Notes: generated by a model from the letters alone, not told the origin. 64,000 nucleotides of DNA from Stratiformator vulcanicus (GCF_007744515.1 NZ_CP036268.1:2519712-2583711), one strand, 5' to 3'. Counted from the first letter of the stretch, positions 35,456 to 43,733 are shown. Numbers and translations are program-made.

Positions 35456-35680
35456 ATGACCACGATCGAGGAAAAATTCGGAAAAATCGTCCGGCAGCTC
35501 CGGGAACAGCAGGGGCACTCGCAAGAGGGCTTCGCCTCTCTCGCGGGAGTGCATCGCACCTACATGAGTTCCATCGAGCGCGGAAAGGTTCAAGTCAGCA
35601 TCCACGTCGCCCAGAAGCTGGCTGACGCCTTGGGGATGCCGCTCAGCAAGGTCTTCGCTCAATTGGAGAAGCTGCCGTGA
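35456..35680 (+). CDS. XRE-family helix-turn-helix regulator
   Basis: A 74-residue single-domain Cro/C1-type regulator. The HTH is clear: VRQLREQQGHSQEGFASLAG, VHRTYMSSIERGKVQVSIHV, then KLADALGMPLSKVFAQLE. This size and sequence resemble the small regulators that control plasmid, phage or restriction-modification genes. The palindrome upstream suggests it controls itself and the divergent 28-residue gene. It may be the element's maintenance or excision switch; that role is inferred from position near the integrase. Confidence 0.92.
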   Translation: MTTIEEKFGKIVRQLREQQGHSQEGFASLAGVHRTYMSSIERGKVQVSIHVAQKLADALGMPLSKVFAQLEKLP

Positions 35681-35694
35681 TCTAAGGCAGTGGC

Positions 35695-36213
35695 TTACGT
35701 CTTCAGCAAGCCGTCAACGCGAGCGTAATACTTCTTGAGTGTGTCTCGCGATCCCAGGAACAGAATCAAAGCAAGGCCTAGAGCGAGTCCATCGACAATC
35801 GAGACTTCGAACTCGCTTTCAATGTCTTCGAGTCGCCTGATCAGGTAGGCGGCTATCACGGCGACAAGCGAATTAGCGTAAAACTGGTAGTATCGGTACT
35901 GGTCCTCGACGATCCGCTCGAACGCGGCAATCTGGCTCTGCAGCTTGGAGAAATCCCAATTCGGGCGACGAACACCGGTCGCGTGATGGATGGAATCCAC
36001 GAGCATCCACCTCACCGTGCTCACGAGCATGCCCAGTCCGACGGAGGCTATCGTGCCGTACATGAAGCCGCCGAACGAAAGCACTTCTTGTCCCGTCCCG
36101 GCCACCCACGCCCGCACGACATCCGAGAGCGGCTGCACTGCCCACAAAACGATGAAGCCGGGCAGCAAATAAGCAATCAAGTAACCGAAATTCTGAGTCG
36201 ACACACTTCGCAT
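35695..36213 (-). CDS. Membrane protein of the element, unknown function
   Basis: A protein of about 172 residues with hydrophobic helices near the N-terminus (FGYLIAYLLPGFIVLWAV), in the middle (GTIASVGLGMLVSTVRWMLV) and in the C-terminal half (YANSLVAVIAAYLIRRL, DGLALGLALILFLG). The opening resembles small membrane proteins often seen on mobile islands (x-QNFGYLIAYLLPGF). The ORF is open to 36300; ATG 36213 is preferred because it lies just before this segment, and ATG 36243 is an alternative. It is convergent with the XRE gene (15 bases apart). The role is unknown. Confidence 0.65.
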   Translation of the reverse strand: MRSVSTQNFGYLIAYLLPGFIVLWAVQPLSDVVRAWVAGTGQEVLSFGGFMYGTIASVGLGMLVSTVRWMLVDSIHHATGVRRPNWDFSKLQSQIAAFERIVEDQYRYYQFYANSLVAVIAAYLIRRLEDIESEFEVSIVDGLALGLALILFLGSRDTLKKYYARVDGLLKT

Positions 36214-36322
36214 CCTTCGAATTTCGACTGATTCGCCCGGCATGGCAACCGTTGACTCAGGACAATTCTGCGGCCACTCGCGCCATAAGCGAGATTTCAA
36301 TCAGCCTGTCTTCGGAGCCGGG

Positions 36323-36361
36323 CGTCTCGGGGTCTTCACCCCGGCTTGAGGCCCCGAGACG
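36323..36361. repeat. Nested hairpin upstream of parA
   Basis: CGTCTCGGGG (36323-36332) is exactly inverted at 36352-36361 (CCCCGAGACG). Inside, GGGGT-CTTC-ACCCC forms a smaller alternative hairpin. It lies about 240 bases before parA in a 384-base gap with no supported gene. It could be a terminator for the leftward membrane-protein region, a partition site or a regulatory structure; nothing selects between these. Confidence 0.55.
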
Positions 36362-36597
36362 ACTGGTTCCGAAGGCTCCACCGCTTCTCTCACTTCGCGT
36401 TCCCGCTCCACCGTAGCCCCTGTCTTTGGAGAGGGCCGTTGAGGGTCTTCACGCTGAACCCGCGGCGAAGCCGTCCACTTAATCTCTCCTGTGGAAAAAC
36501 TACCAGGCCAATCGTAACCTTGTTGCGCCACTCCCCCACCCGTGCTACCGATGAAGAGATGACGCGATGACGCCCGCGTCTGATTCCTCGGAGGCCC

Positions 36598-37290
36598 ATG
36601 ACAAAAACGATCGCAGTCCTGAACCAAAAAGGCGGTGCCGGCAAGACGACCATCGCCACCAACATCGCCCACGCACTGGTGCGAGACGGCTTCGCGACAC
36701 TCCTCGTCGATGCCGACCCGCAAGGCAGCCTCAGAGACTGGAACGCCGTCAACGGCGGCGAATTGCTCCCCGTCGTCCGCCTCGACCGCGAAAGCCTCGC
36801 CAAGGACCTCGCGAACATCGCCGACGGCTACGACTTCGTCGTGATCGACGGTGCCCCGCAAATCGCCAAGCTCTCCGTCGCGGCTGTGAAAGCGGCTGAC
36901 CTCGTGCTGATCCCGGTCCAGCCCAGCCCCTACGACATCTGGGCCTGTGCGGACCTCATCGACATTTTGGAAGCCCGGCGAGAGATCACCGACGGCAAGC
37001 CGAAAGCCGCGTTCCTGATCAGCCGCGCGATCCGCAACACCAAGCTCTCGGTCGAGATCGTCGAAGCCCTGAACACCTACGACATCCCGATCCTGAACGC
37101 CCACACGACGCAGCGGGTCATTTACCCGACCGCGGCAGCCGAGGGCGGAACCGTTTTCTCGATCGATCCCAAAGGCCCCGCGGCCCGCGAGATCATCGCC
37201 ATTCAACGCGAACTCATGGAGGTATTGCATGACACTGACCACGAAACCCGACCGCCCCGACACCGAGCAGAAGCGAGCGGCACTCGCTGA
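36598..37290 (+). CDS. parA: ParA-family partition ATPase
   Basis: A 230-residue ParA/Soj-like Walker-type ATPase. The deviant Walker A is KGGAGKTT (11-18), Walker A' is LLVDADPQGSLRDW and Walker B is FVVIDGAPQ. There is no N-terminal HTH, so it is a small type Ib-like ParA whose partner acts as repressor. A GGAGG site precedes the ATG. The last 62 bases overlap the ribbon-helix-helix gene, and repA follows with another ATGA overlap, giving a compact par-rep operon of plasmid type. It should position or stabilise the element's DNA when replicating. Confidence 0.93.
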   Translation: MTKTIAVLNQKGGAGKTTIATNIAHALVRDGFATLLVDADPQGSLRDWNAVNGGELLPVVRLDRESLAKDLANIADGYDFVVIDGAPQIAKLSVAAVKAADLVLIPVQPSPYDIWACADLIDILEARREITDGKPKAAFLISRAIRNTKLSVEIVEALNTYDIPILNAHTTQRVIYPTAAAEGGTVFSIDPKGPAAREIIAIQRELMEVLHDTDHETRPPRHRAEASGTR

Positions 37291-37462
37291 GGCCATCAGG
37301 GACGAAACCACACGCCTGAACGTGCTGATTCCGGAGCGTCTCCACAAACGACTTCGATTGCAAGCCGCCGCGGAACAGAAAGGCACGACAATCGGCCAAA
37401 TCGTCGCCCGCGCCGTCGAAGACCACCTCGACGGCATCCAAGGTGAAGCGGGCTTCACATGA
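37229..37462 (+). CDS. Ribbon-helix-helix protein, probable ParA partner
   Basis: A 77-residue protein. Its C-terminal half reads as a ribbon-helix-helix domain: strand TRLNVLIPERLHKRLRLQAA followed by helices AEQKGTTIGQIVARAVEDHL. RHH proteins of this size commonly serve as the centromere-binding and repressor partner of small ParA ATPases. Its start is inside parA (GGAGG site 6 bases before the ATG), and its stop overlaps repA as ATGA, so all three are translated together. A copy-number repressor role is also possible. Confidence 0.82.
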   Translation: MTLTTKPDRPDTEQKRAALAEAIRDETTRLNVLIPERLHKRLRLQAAAEQKGTTIGQIVARAVEDHLDGIQGEAGFT

Positions 37463-38409
37463 AGCCCGCGACCGATGACGCACCGCGTCGCCGTATTCCC
37501 CGCACGGCCAACCGCATTTCCCTCGCCGCCGAGGAAATCTTCCACGCCCCCTACCCCGAACCGGACGAGATGGTGTTCCTGGCCCGCAACCTCGTGCAGG
37601 TCACGCTCCCGCACAGCGATCCCGGCGACGTTCCCGTGTGGGGCCGCACGAACGGCAATTTAACGCTGACGATCAAGCCCGACTGGACGCTCGACCCGCA
37701 GACGAACCAGCCGACCTGCCTCGGCCTCCCCTACGGCACGATCCCGCGCCTGCTCCTATTCTGGATCACGACGGAGACGCTCCGCCAGAAAAGCCGCAAG
37801 ATCACACTCGGCGACTCCCTCTCGGGTTTCATGCGAGAACTCGACCTGACGCCGACCGGCGGCCGGTGGGGTTCGATCCCCAGACTTAAGAAACAGATGG
37901 AGCGTCTGTTCCGCGCGAAGATCAGCTTCGAAGAACGCCGAACCGACGGCGAACTGAAAGGAACCCGATGGCTCGACATGCCCGTCGCCCCGCAAGGCGA
38001 ACTGTGGTGGAACCACCAACAACCCGACCAAAGCAGCCTATTGGGCAGCTGGATCGAACTGGGCGAAGCGTTCTACGACTCAATCCTCGCCGCCCCCGTT
38101 CCCGTCGACCTGCGTGCCTTACTGGCTCTGAAGAACTCCCCGCTCGCCCTCGACCTCTACGCGTGGTCGACCTACCGCACCCACCGCGTAAACCGCAGCG
38201 GCCGCAAGGCCTTCATCCCATGGCGCGGCCTCGCCAAACAATTCGGCGGCGACTACGCGAATGTGAAAGACTTCAAGCGAAAAGCGAAACAGGTACTGCG
38301 AAAGGTCCAGGCCGTCTATCCCGGCCTCGTGCTGGAAGACCGTGACGGCGGGTTTAATCTCTGCCCCGGTAGAACGGCAGTGCGAAAGTCGGCAGCCGAA
38401 ACATTTTGA
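37459..38409 (+). CDS. repA: RepA-type plasmid replication initiator
   Basis: A 316-residue protein resembling the plasmid RepA family with a C-terminal RepA domain. Characteristic segments are ISLAAEEIFHAPYPEPDEMV, LTLTIKPDWT, YGTIPRLLLFWITTETLRQK, GRWGSIPRLKKQMERLFRAK and the DNA-binding part LALKNSPLALDLYAWSTYRT followed by FIPWRGLAKQFG. It would bind origin repeats and start replication. Its presence in a tRNA-integrated element suggests a plasmid ancestor or a circular form that can replicate. Iteron-like repeats lie 8 kb away at 46437-46539. Its start overlaps the RHH gene. Confidence 0.85.
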   Translation: MKPATDDAPRRRIPRTANRISLAAEEIFHAPYPEPDEMVFLARNLVQVTLPHSDPGDVPVWGRTNGNLTLTIKPDWTLDPQTNQPTCLGLPYGTIPRLLLFWITTETLRQKSRKITLGDSLSGFMRELDLTPTGGRWGSIPRLKKQMERLFRAKISFEERRTDGELKGTRWLDMPVAPQGELWWNHQQPDQSSLLGSWIELGEAFYDSILAAPVPVDLRALLALKNSPLALDLYAWSTYRTHRVNRSGRKAFIPWRGLAKQFGGDYANVKDFKRKAKQVLRKVQAVYPGLVLEDRDGGFNLCPGRTAVRKSAAETF

Positions 38410-38450
38410 TTCGGGCGACGGTCCTGTGATACAATAATAGGAAAAGGAGA

Positions 38451-38735
38451 ATGACGATGCAGATCACACTACCCGACGACCCGCGGATCGCCGAAAGAGC
38501 GATGGCTGCGGGATTTGCCAATGTGGAAGATTACGTCCGGCATCTCGTGGCACAAGACAAACCCGAAGGCCCCAAAGTTCCCGCTCACGAACTCCCCTAC
38601 GAGGAGTGGAAGAAGCAATTCGATCAGTTGACGGCGATGGCAAAGCCGCGAAACGCGACTCTCGACGATAGTCGGGAAGCGATCTATGGGCCACGGATTC
38701 GTCAGATCATGGGCGTTGATGAACATCCTGCTTGA
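38451..38735 (+). CDS. Antitoxin of a type II toxin-antitoxin pair
   Basis: A 94-residue protein. The N-terminal MQITLPDDPRIAERAMAAGF followed by ANVEDYVRHLVAQD looks like a short ribbon-helix-helix or SpoVT-like DNA-binding part. The C-terminal tail is rich in charged residues and would wrap the toxin. An AAGGAG site precedes the ATG, and an AT-rich stretch (GATACAATAAT) just upstream could be a -10 region. It overlaps the PIN toxin gene by 17 bases in the usual antitoxin-first order. Probable function: addiction module stabilising the element. Confidence 0.82.
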   Translation: MTMQITLPDDPRIAERAMAAGFANVEDYVRHLVAQDKPEGPKVPAHELPYEEWKKQFDQLTAMAKPRNATLDDSREAIYGPRIRQIMGVDEHPA

Positions 38736-39171
38736 CACCAACACGATCGCACGGATTGCCGAGGAGGACAGTCCGCGGCACGAAGTCGTCAAGCGAGCCA
38801 TCGACCGGCTTCGTAGCGACGGCGAAACGCTGCTCCTCGTCCCGCAAGCCATCTACGAGTTCTGGGTTGTGGCGACTCGGACGAAGGCCGTCAACGGTCT
38901 TGGGATGACGACGGCAGCGACAGCCGCGTTCGTCGAACAGTTCAGGGCCACATTCACGATCTTGCCAGACGACGACGCCATTCTTGATCAGTGGCTCGAT
39001 CTGGTCCGCGATCACGGCATTACCGGCGTGAATGCCCACGATGCCCGATTGGTCGCAGCCATGCGGTGTCACGGCATCACGGAGATTCTTACATTTAACG
39101 ACAAAGACTTCCGCCGCTATGAAAACGTGACCGTAATCAAGCCCGACGGAGTCATCACGAAATCGAATTAA
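38719..39171 (+). CDS. PIN-domain ribonuclease toxin (VapC-like)
   Basis: A 150-residue PIN-domain protein. The acidic active site is visible in NILLDTNTIARIAEE (first Asp), QAIYEFWVVATR (Glu), GVNAHDARLVAAM (third Asp) and LTFNDKDFRRY (fourth acidic site). It would cleave RNA, typically tRNA, when free from the antitoxin. The ATG at 38719 is chosen because the first strand begins there; an in-frame ATG at 38686 adds 11 residues that overlap the antitoxin further. It is coupled to the antitoxin gene. Confidence 0.9.
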   Translation: MNILLDTNTIARIAEEDSPRHEVVKRAIDRLRSDGETLLLVPQAIYEFWVVATRTKAVNGLGMTTAATAAFVEQFRATFTILPDDDAILDQWLDLVRDHGITGVNAHDARLVAAMRCHGITEILTFNDKDFRRYENVTVIKPDGVITKSN

Positions 39172-39213
39172 GAAATCAGACGGGCCGGAACCCGCCTGAG
39201 AGAATGACAACGA

Positions 39214-40077
39214 TCATTCATCATTGACTTTAAAGGTGACCCCCAGCACGTAGTCCGCCGCCTTTTGCGCCTGAGCCGCCGCTTGCACGACGAGCTTCTT
39301 ATCGCCTCGCAGCTTCTTGAGCCAGCCGTCGACGTAGGCCGCCGTGTTTTCGATCGTTGCCGTGTCGATGCCGCAGTGTCCGCAGAGAAATGCTGCCCCG
39401 ACCTCGGCTACCAGTTCTTCTTTGCTGTAGCTGGCCGACCCGAACGGACTTAATTCTCGGACGCCGTCACGATCGAGCCGCGTGGTGTGACCCGTCGCGT
39501 GGGTTAGTTCGTGAAACAACGTAGCATAGTAGTCCTCGGCCGTCTCGAAGACCTCGCACTTCGGCATCTTGATAACATCAGCCTTGGGAGCGTAACAGGC
39601 CCGCCCGCCTCCGATTTCAATCTTCGGAGCATTCGGCATATTCTCGACAACTTGCTCGCACGCAAGGATCGGTTCAAACTCGGCCTCTTCCGGTTCTTCG
39701 ACAACCGGCACCTTCGCGCCGGGCAAATCGCACTGCGTCACGTGAAACACACGGTAGTATTTTAAGAGCGGCAATCGCTCGATCTCGTCCGTTTGAGGGT
39801 CCCGCTTTTCGAGCCACTTCCAAAAGACAACGGGAACGGACTTTTCACCCTTGCGGACTACCCCGCCGAGTTGCTTGGCCTGTTTAAACGTCAGCCAATA
39901 GGGAGATTCATAGCCGAGACAGCCGAGTAGAAAAGCATTAATGCCGCGGTAGGCTTTACGAGAGATGAGATTCTGCGGGGCGTGCTCGGCGGATCGCCAA
40001 GGTTTGTGCCAAGGGACGGTGCCCTGTTCCAAGAGTTCAATGATGCGGTCGGTAATGAGTTGATAAACGTCGGCCAT
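39214..40077 (-). CDS. ardC: ArdC-like antirestriction protein
   Basis: A 287-residue two-domain protein. The N-terminal ssDNA-binding domain begins DVYQLITDRIIELLEQGTVP, with the WHKPW segment and SRKAYRGINAFLL typical of ArdC and TraC primase N-termini. The C-terminal zincin-like domain has HELTHATGH at 189-197 and a downstream Glu in EELVAEVGAAF as third zinc ligand. ArdC proteins protect incoming single-stranded DNA from host restriction during conjugation. It lies downstream of the relaxase gene on the same strand (103-base gap), fitting a transfer module. Both motifs are intact. Confidence 0.92.
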   Translation of the reverse strand: MADVYQLITDRIIELLEQGTVPWHKPWRSAEHAPQNLISRKAYRGINAFLLGCLGYESPYWLTFKQAKQLGGVVRKGEKSVPVVFWKWLEKRDPQTDEIERLPLLKYYRVFHVTQCDLPGAKVPVVEEPEEAEFEPILACEQVVENMPNAPKIEIGGGRACYAPKADVIKMPKCEVFETAEDYYATLFHELTHATGHTTRLDRDGVRELSPFGSASYSKEELVAEVGAAFLCGHCGIDTATIENTAAYVDGWLKKLRGDKKLVVQAAAQAQKAADYVLGVTFKVNDE

Positions 40078-40180
40078 GAGAGTTGCTCCTGAGTGAGTTC
40101 GAGTTGTCCTGCACCCAAGGCAGAGGACAACTTGAACTTGCGACGGAGCGAGCGGCCCACGTATTTATCACCGCTTTGGA

Positions 40181-41707
40181 TCATCGTTCGCGATCATGAG
40201 ATCGGTCCTTTCGTCGCTGCAGCAAATCGTCCCGCATCCGGGCCTCAAAATCGTCTTGGAGTTTGTGCCCGAGATCTATCGGCGTTTCTTTAACGTCGGG
40301 GCGAATCTCTTCTGCGGGGACCTCCTTCGCTTTCGGCCGTCGTGGCCGTTTCTCACGCGGCGGCTTTTCCCCGCCGGTTCGGCGACGACGTGACTTTCGC
40401 TCCTTGCTTTCGGTCAACTGCTCGTGCCACCGGTGCTCGACGCGATCGTAGCCGACCCGTGCTAATGCCGATTGGCGTTCGTTGACCAGTTCTCGCCGTT
40501 CTCGCTTGAACGTTTCGGCCTGTTTCGCCTGCCGTGCCTTCATGGCCGCCGCTTTTTGGGTATAAGACTGGCGGGCCGCCTTAATCTGACGCGTCTCGTC
40601 CGCCCGAAGCCGGTCCGCCTTTTCCTGTTCGAGCTTTCGCTGCTTCGCTCGCAGGTAGGTTTTCTCCGTAGCCTGCTCCTGTTCGAGGGCCGTTCGTCGA
40701 GTCACCTCAGACGTAAGCAAATTAAAAATGTTCTTTAAGGCCCCGCGTCGCGGACGACCGTCGGAACCGAGGGCCGCCTTCCAATCGATCAACCGCCATG
40801 CGTTGGCGATGCTGCCGCGGAGTGCCTGCTCGTTTTTCTGGAACTGCCGACGATCAGCGGCCTGCCTCTTATGCAGTTCCGCCCAGAACGACTTATGAGC
40901 TTTGCGAACCTCGGTCTTATGCTGCCGGATCGCCTGGTCGGTCGACTTCCGAATTCGCCGAATCCGCTCGTCGTGAACCTCTTTTAATCGATCACGAGGC
41001 CGCCGGTGCCGTTCCTCCTGCGCCGCCCGCTTCTTCTCGAACTCCGCGAGTTTCTGCCGATGCTCTTGTGCGAACGGCGATAGCTGGGGGTGCCGCTCAA
41101 CCGCCCGGTCGAGTTCGAACAGATTCCGAGACTTTTTCTTCACCGGTTCGGGCGTCTCACCAGCCTGCCGGTCTTCCCAATGCCGCGAACGCCGACGCAC
41201 GATCGGTTCGCCGTGATGAGCGATCTCATGCTCCAAAGCGAACTTCGATAGCTTCTCCCGCTCCTTCCAATTCTTTTTCAGCCGTCCGTCGTCGCCGATC
41301 AGATTCACGATGACGTGACAGTGCGGATGCTCGGTATCCGAATGCGCGACAATTAATGCCTGATGCTCGTCCGCCCCGATTGACCTTAATGCCTCCGTTG
41401 CCGCCGAAACCATTTGACCGCGATCGAGGCCCTGAGCCTCGGCCTCGTCACGCCGCCATCCGAGCACGAGATGCCCGACCGGCTTTCCGTTCTTTCGACC
41501 GCCCAGCCCGACGCCGGCTTTCGCCTTCAGTTCGTCCTGCATGTAGTGACGGGCGGCCATCACCCGCCACGCCACGTTCGGATTCGAAGTCGCCAAGTTG
41601 CGGGTCTCGACAAAGTCGACCCGCTCGGAAGTCTTCTTCCCCGCGTCGTGCAGACAATACTGCGCGAGTCCCTTAAACGAACGGCCGCGGGTGATCTCAA
41701 CGAACAT
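40181..41707 (-). CDS. Relaxase/mobilization nuclease (MobA/VirD2-like)
   Basis: A 508-residue relaxase. The N-terminal domain holds the candidate tyrosine region FKGLAQYCLHD and the metal-binding motif III HSDTEHPHCH (122-131), the three-His site of MOBP-type relaxases. The C-terminal 300 residues are Arg/Lys/Glu/Gln-rich and strongly coiled-coil-like (RRTALEQEQATEKTYLRAKQ). It would nick the element at oriT and pilot the strand into the mating channel. Its start overlaps the MobC-like gene by 11 bases. The palindrome-rich gene-free region beyond MobC is the candidate oriT. Confidence 0.93.
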   Translation of the reverse strand: MFVEITRGRSFKGLAQYCLHDAGKKTSERVDFVETRNLATSNPNVAWRVMAARHYMQDELKAKAGVGLGGRKNGKPVGHLVLGWRRDEAEAQGLDRGQMVSAATEALRSIGADEHQALIVAHSDTEHPHCHVIVNLIGDDGRLKKNWKEREKLSKFALEHEIAHHGEPIVRRRSRHWEDRQAGETPEPVKKKSRNLFELDRAVERHPQLSPFAQEHRQKLAEFEKKRAAQEERHRRPRDRLKEVHDERIRRIRKSTDQAIRQHKTEVRKAHKSFWAELHKRQAADRRQFQKNEQALRGSIANAWRLIDWKAALGSDGRPRRGALKNIFNLLTSEVTRRTALEQEQATEKTYLRAKQRKLEQEKADRLRADETRQIKAARQSYTQKAAAMKARQAKQAETFKRERRELVNERQSALARVGYDRVEHRWHEQLTESKERKSRRRRTGGEKPPREKRPRRPKAKEVPAEEIRPDVKETPIDLGHKLQDDFEARMRDDLLQRRKDRSHDRER

Positions 41708-42077
41708 CGCCGATCGCGACTTTCGTCAACGCCTCCTCCAACTGCCGACGAAGCTCTTCCCAGCTTTCCCGCTGCGTCCGACCGGCATGCAGATTCCGCA
41801 CGGCCTGATTCAGGTTGTTGCCAATCGCATTAAGTTCATAGAGCAGCCGCGGATCGCACCGGCCGCTGCCTTGCGGCTTATGCCCGGCAATCAACCGGCG
41901 GACGTACTCCGCTTCCGACAGCCCGGCGGTGCGGGCATCGTCGGTCAGCTTCTGCTTTTCGGTGAGCGACAATCGAGCGCGGACCTCTTCGGTCCGAAGC
42001 TCTTCGACCGTCTTCCGCGGCCGACCGATCCGGTGTGGCCGGAAGTCGCGTTTCGCCGAACGATGTGCCTGTGCCAT
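41697..42077 (-). CDS. mobC: MobC-like relaxosome accessory protein
   Basis: A 126-residue basic protein. An N-terminal RHH-like part (RARLSLTEKQKLTDDARTAG, LSEAEYVRRLI) and the mobilization-family helix ELNAIGNNLNQAVRNLHAGR followed by SWEELRRQLEEAL match the MobC/bacterial mobilization pattern. It would bind oriT and help the relaxase open the nick region. It is translationally linked to the relaxase, whose start overlaps its stop, and it borders the candidate oriT. Confidence 0.88.
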   Translation of the reverse strand: MAQAHRSAKRDFRPHRIGRPRKTVEELRTEEVRARLSLTEKQKLTDDARTAGLSEAEYVRRLIAGHKPQGSGRCDPRLLYELNAIGNNLNQAVRNLHAGRTQRESWEELRRQLEEALTKVAIGDVR

Positions 42078-42495
42078 TTTCTCCTCACTTTAAATTTCAA
42101 TTCATCTAGCGAAGCCCAAGGACGTTCCTTGGTCTTCATGTAGCGAACGCCGGTCGGCCCGCCCGGTGGCGGCGCTCCTCGTTGGGTTCTTAGGGAACGC
42201 GAAAGTTCCTTAAGTGGGTCGAGGGCATCGCCCCGCCAGATGAGCGAAAAAAGACCCGGTGGGGTCTTTGAGAGCGATTTTTCCGTCCCGGAAAAAACAT
42301 CTGGCTAATCTCAGTTACGGAAATTAATCACAACCAGAGCGTGCGGGTCAACGAATGAATTGAGTCCACGAACACGCTCGTTGCCTTAACATGGGTATTG
42401 CACCCACGGCACATGGCATGACGCCCAAAAATAATCCGATTCCTGCCCATTCACCGTGCCGAGCCTCGAATACGAATGCGTGCAAAAACTATTCT
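42078..42495. other. Palindrome-rich gap beside mob genes, candidate oriT region
   Basis: 418 bases without a gene. It contains four inverted repeats: CCAAGGA-cgt-TCCTTGG (42116-42132), CTTAGGGAAC/GTTCCTTAAG (42189-42214, one mismatch), AAAGACCC/GGGTCTTT (42250-42269) and TTTTTCCG/CGGAAAAA around 42276-42294. Further along, the string ATTCCTGCCC near 42450 resembles the IncP-type nick consensus TCCTGCC. The position next to mobC and the relaxase gene makes this the best oriT candidate, but some of these hairpins may be terminators. Confidence 0.5.
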
Positions 42496-43098
42496 TTAGA
42501 TTGGTGATGCAGTTTCGGCAGTCTTAAAATACTCATAGACGACCGAGCGACTGACGCCGAGTACCTGAGCGATTTCTTTCGGCCGCAGGCCGCGGTCGCG
42601 GAGTTCGACCGCGCGGCTGGGATCAGCTTTGGTGGCTCCCTTCTTGCGACCGTGATTCCGGTAGACGCCGCGGGCTTTTGCCGCGGCGATGCCTGCCGCC
42701 TGTCTTTCGCGGGTGTGTTCCAGTTCCATCTCGGCGACGCCGAAGAGAACACCGGCCACGATGCGGCCGATCGAGCCGCTCAAATCGAGTTGCTGAGTGA
42801 CGCTGATGATCCGAACGCCCTGCTCGCACCAGTCGGCTAAGATGTTGATCCCGTCGCGCTGTCGACGGGAAAGGCGGTCGAGTTTCCAGACGACAACCGT
42901 CTTGACCTCTCCGCGAAAGATAGCGACTTGAAGTTCTTCAAAGGCCGGTCGCTCCAATCCCGTGCCGCTTTCGACCTCCCGGTACCACCGGACCGACTTA
43001 AGCGGTACGTTCTGGCCGTCAAGCCAACGCTCAATTTCGGTGATCTGGCTTTCGAGGTTCTGGCGATGCGTCGAGACGCGGACATAGCAAGTAAGCAC
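42496..43098 (-). CDS. Serine recombinase (resolvase/invertase family)
   Basis: A 200-residue small serine recombinase. The catalytic Ser lies in YVRVSTHRQN (Ser9), with Arg residues in VVVWKLDRLSRRQRDG and the helix ELEHTRERQAAGIAAAKARG. The C-terminal HTH is PKEIAQVLGVSRSVVYEYFK. It resembles Tn3/plasmid resolvases, which resolve multimers or cointegrates of plasmid-like elements. All catalytic positions look intact. It lies between the candidate oriT and the three small-paralogue genes. No res site was recognised. Confidence 0.93.
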   Translation of the reverse strand: MLTCYVRVSTHRQNLESQITEIERWLDGQNVPLKSVRWYREVESGTGLERPAFEELQVAIFRGEVKTVVVWKLDRLSRRQRDGINILADWCEQGVRIISVTQQLDLSGSIGRIVAGVLFGVAEMELEHTRERQAAGIAAAKARGVYRNHGRKKGATKADPSRAVELRDRGLRPKEIAQVLGVSRSVVYEYFKTAETASPI

Positions 43099-43328
43099 GG
43101 AAAGAATCCTTTTGGTTTTCTATCAGGCTCGCCCAAATTGTCGGTCACCTCAATACGCCGCGGCTCTCTTCGCCTTTTCAGCTATGGATTGTTTTGCTTT
43201 CCATAAGAACGGGTTTGTCCGACTTGAGGTACACGTCTAACCGGACACTGACTTTAAAGAAACGACGAACCGAAATTCGCGGTATTGAAACGAACTCGCG
43301 GGCGGGACTTCAAACCGGACAGCTTGGG

Positions 43329-43583
43329 CTAAACTTCGTCCTCGTTCCACAGGCCGATCGATCGTTGCTGCGGGTTCGTCATGATAAACGCGTGGGCTTC
43401 GACGACGACCTGAATGATCGACATCAGGTCGTCGACATCGAAGTTCTCATCGTCGCGCTGGCCCGATGTCAGACCGACGCTCAGCGACACGCCGCAAAGG
43501 GGCGTCGGGGTTTCGTAGACGGTCGCGCGCACGGCCCGACTGCGAAATGTCTTCAGGGGGATTTTCTGGTTGAATGCCGACAT
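43329..43583 (-). CDS. Small mobile-element protein, paralogue 1 of 3
   Basis: An 84-residue protein preceded by an AAAGGAG site. Its plan matches two genes upstream: an N-terminal basic strand (IPLKTFRSRAVRATVYETPT), a middle beta strand (GVSLSVGLTSG) and a C-terminal helix (DVDDLMSIIQVVVEAHAFIM). In the other two the matching parts read RERGVKAEVWKN...DLMAIADLTIRAYAE and RERGGLKATIWKN...DLLVLAHLATKAHDH. This is the most diverged of the three. The family occurs on mobile elements; function unknown, possibly nucleic-acid binding. Confidence 0.72.
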   Translation of the reverse strand: MSAFNQKIPLKTFRSRAVRATVYETPTPLCGVSLSVGLTSGQRDDENFDVDDLMSIIQVVVEAHAFIMTNPQQRSIGLWNEDEV

Positions 43584-43714
43584 AGTTGGGACTCCTTTCC
43601 GATGGGTGGCCGGACGTTAGAAACTCCCACGCGGAAGCGCCACCTATTCGGCCGGGGCCTTATTCAGCGACCATCCGACCCCAGAGTCGAATGCGTGGCG
43701 GGTTTCTACGCCCG

Positions 43715-43733
43715 GAAGGCCGACGTGGCCTTC
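43715..43733. terminator. Hairpin between small-paralogue genes
   Basis: GAAGGCC (43715-43721) pairs with GGCCTTC (43727-43733) across a 5-base loop. It lies in the 266-base gap between paralogue genes 1 and 2. There is no clear T-run on either side, so termination is uncertain; an attenuating or RNA-stabilising role is equally possible. Confidence 0.4.

Noticed and set aside
35258-35662. A 134-residue minus-strand frame covering the XRE gene
   Set aside because: Its first part is antisense to the XRE regulator. Only the last 28 codons have their own ribosome site and terminator.
36301-37614. A 437-residue open frame on the minus strand
   Set aside because: It is antisense to parA, the RHH gene and repA, which have clear families and ribosome sites. 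It arises from GC-rich codon bias.
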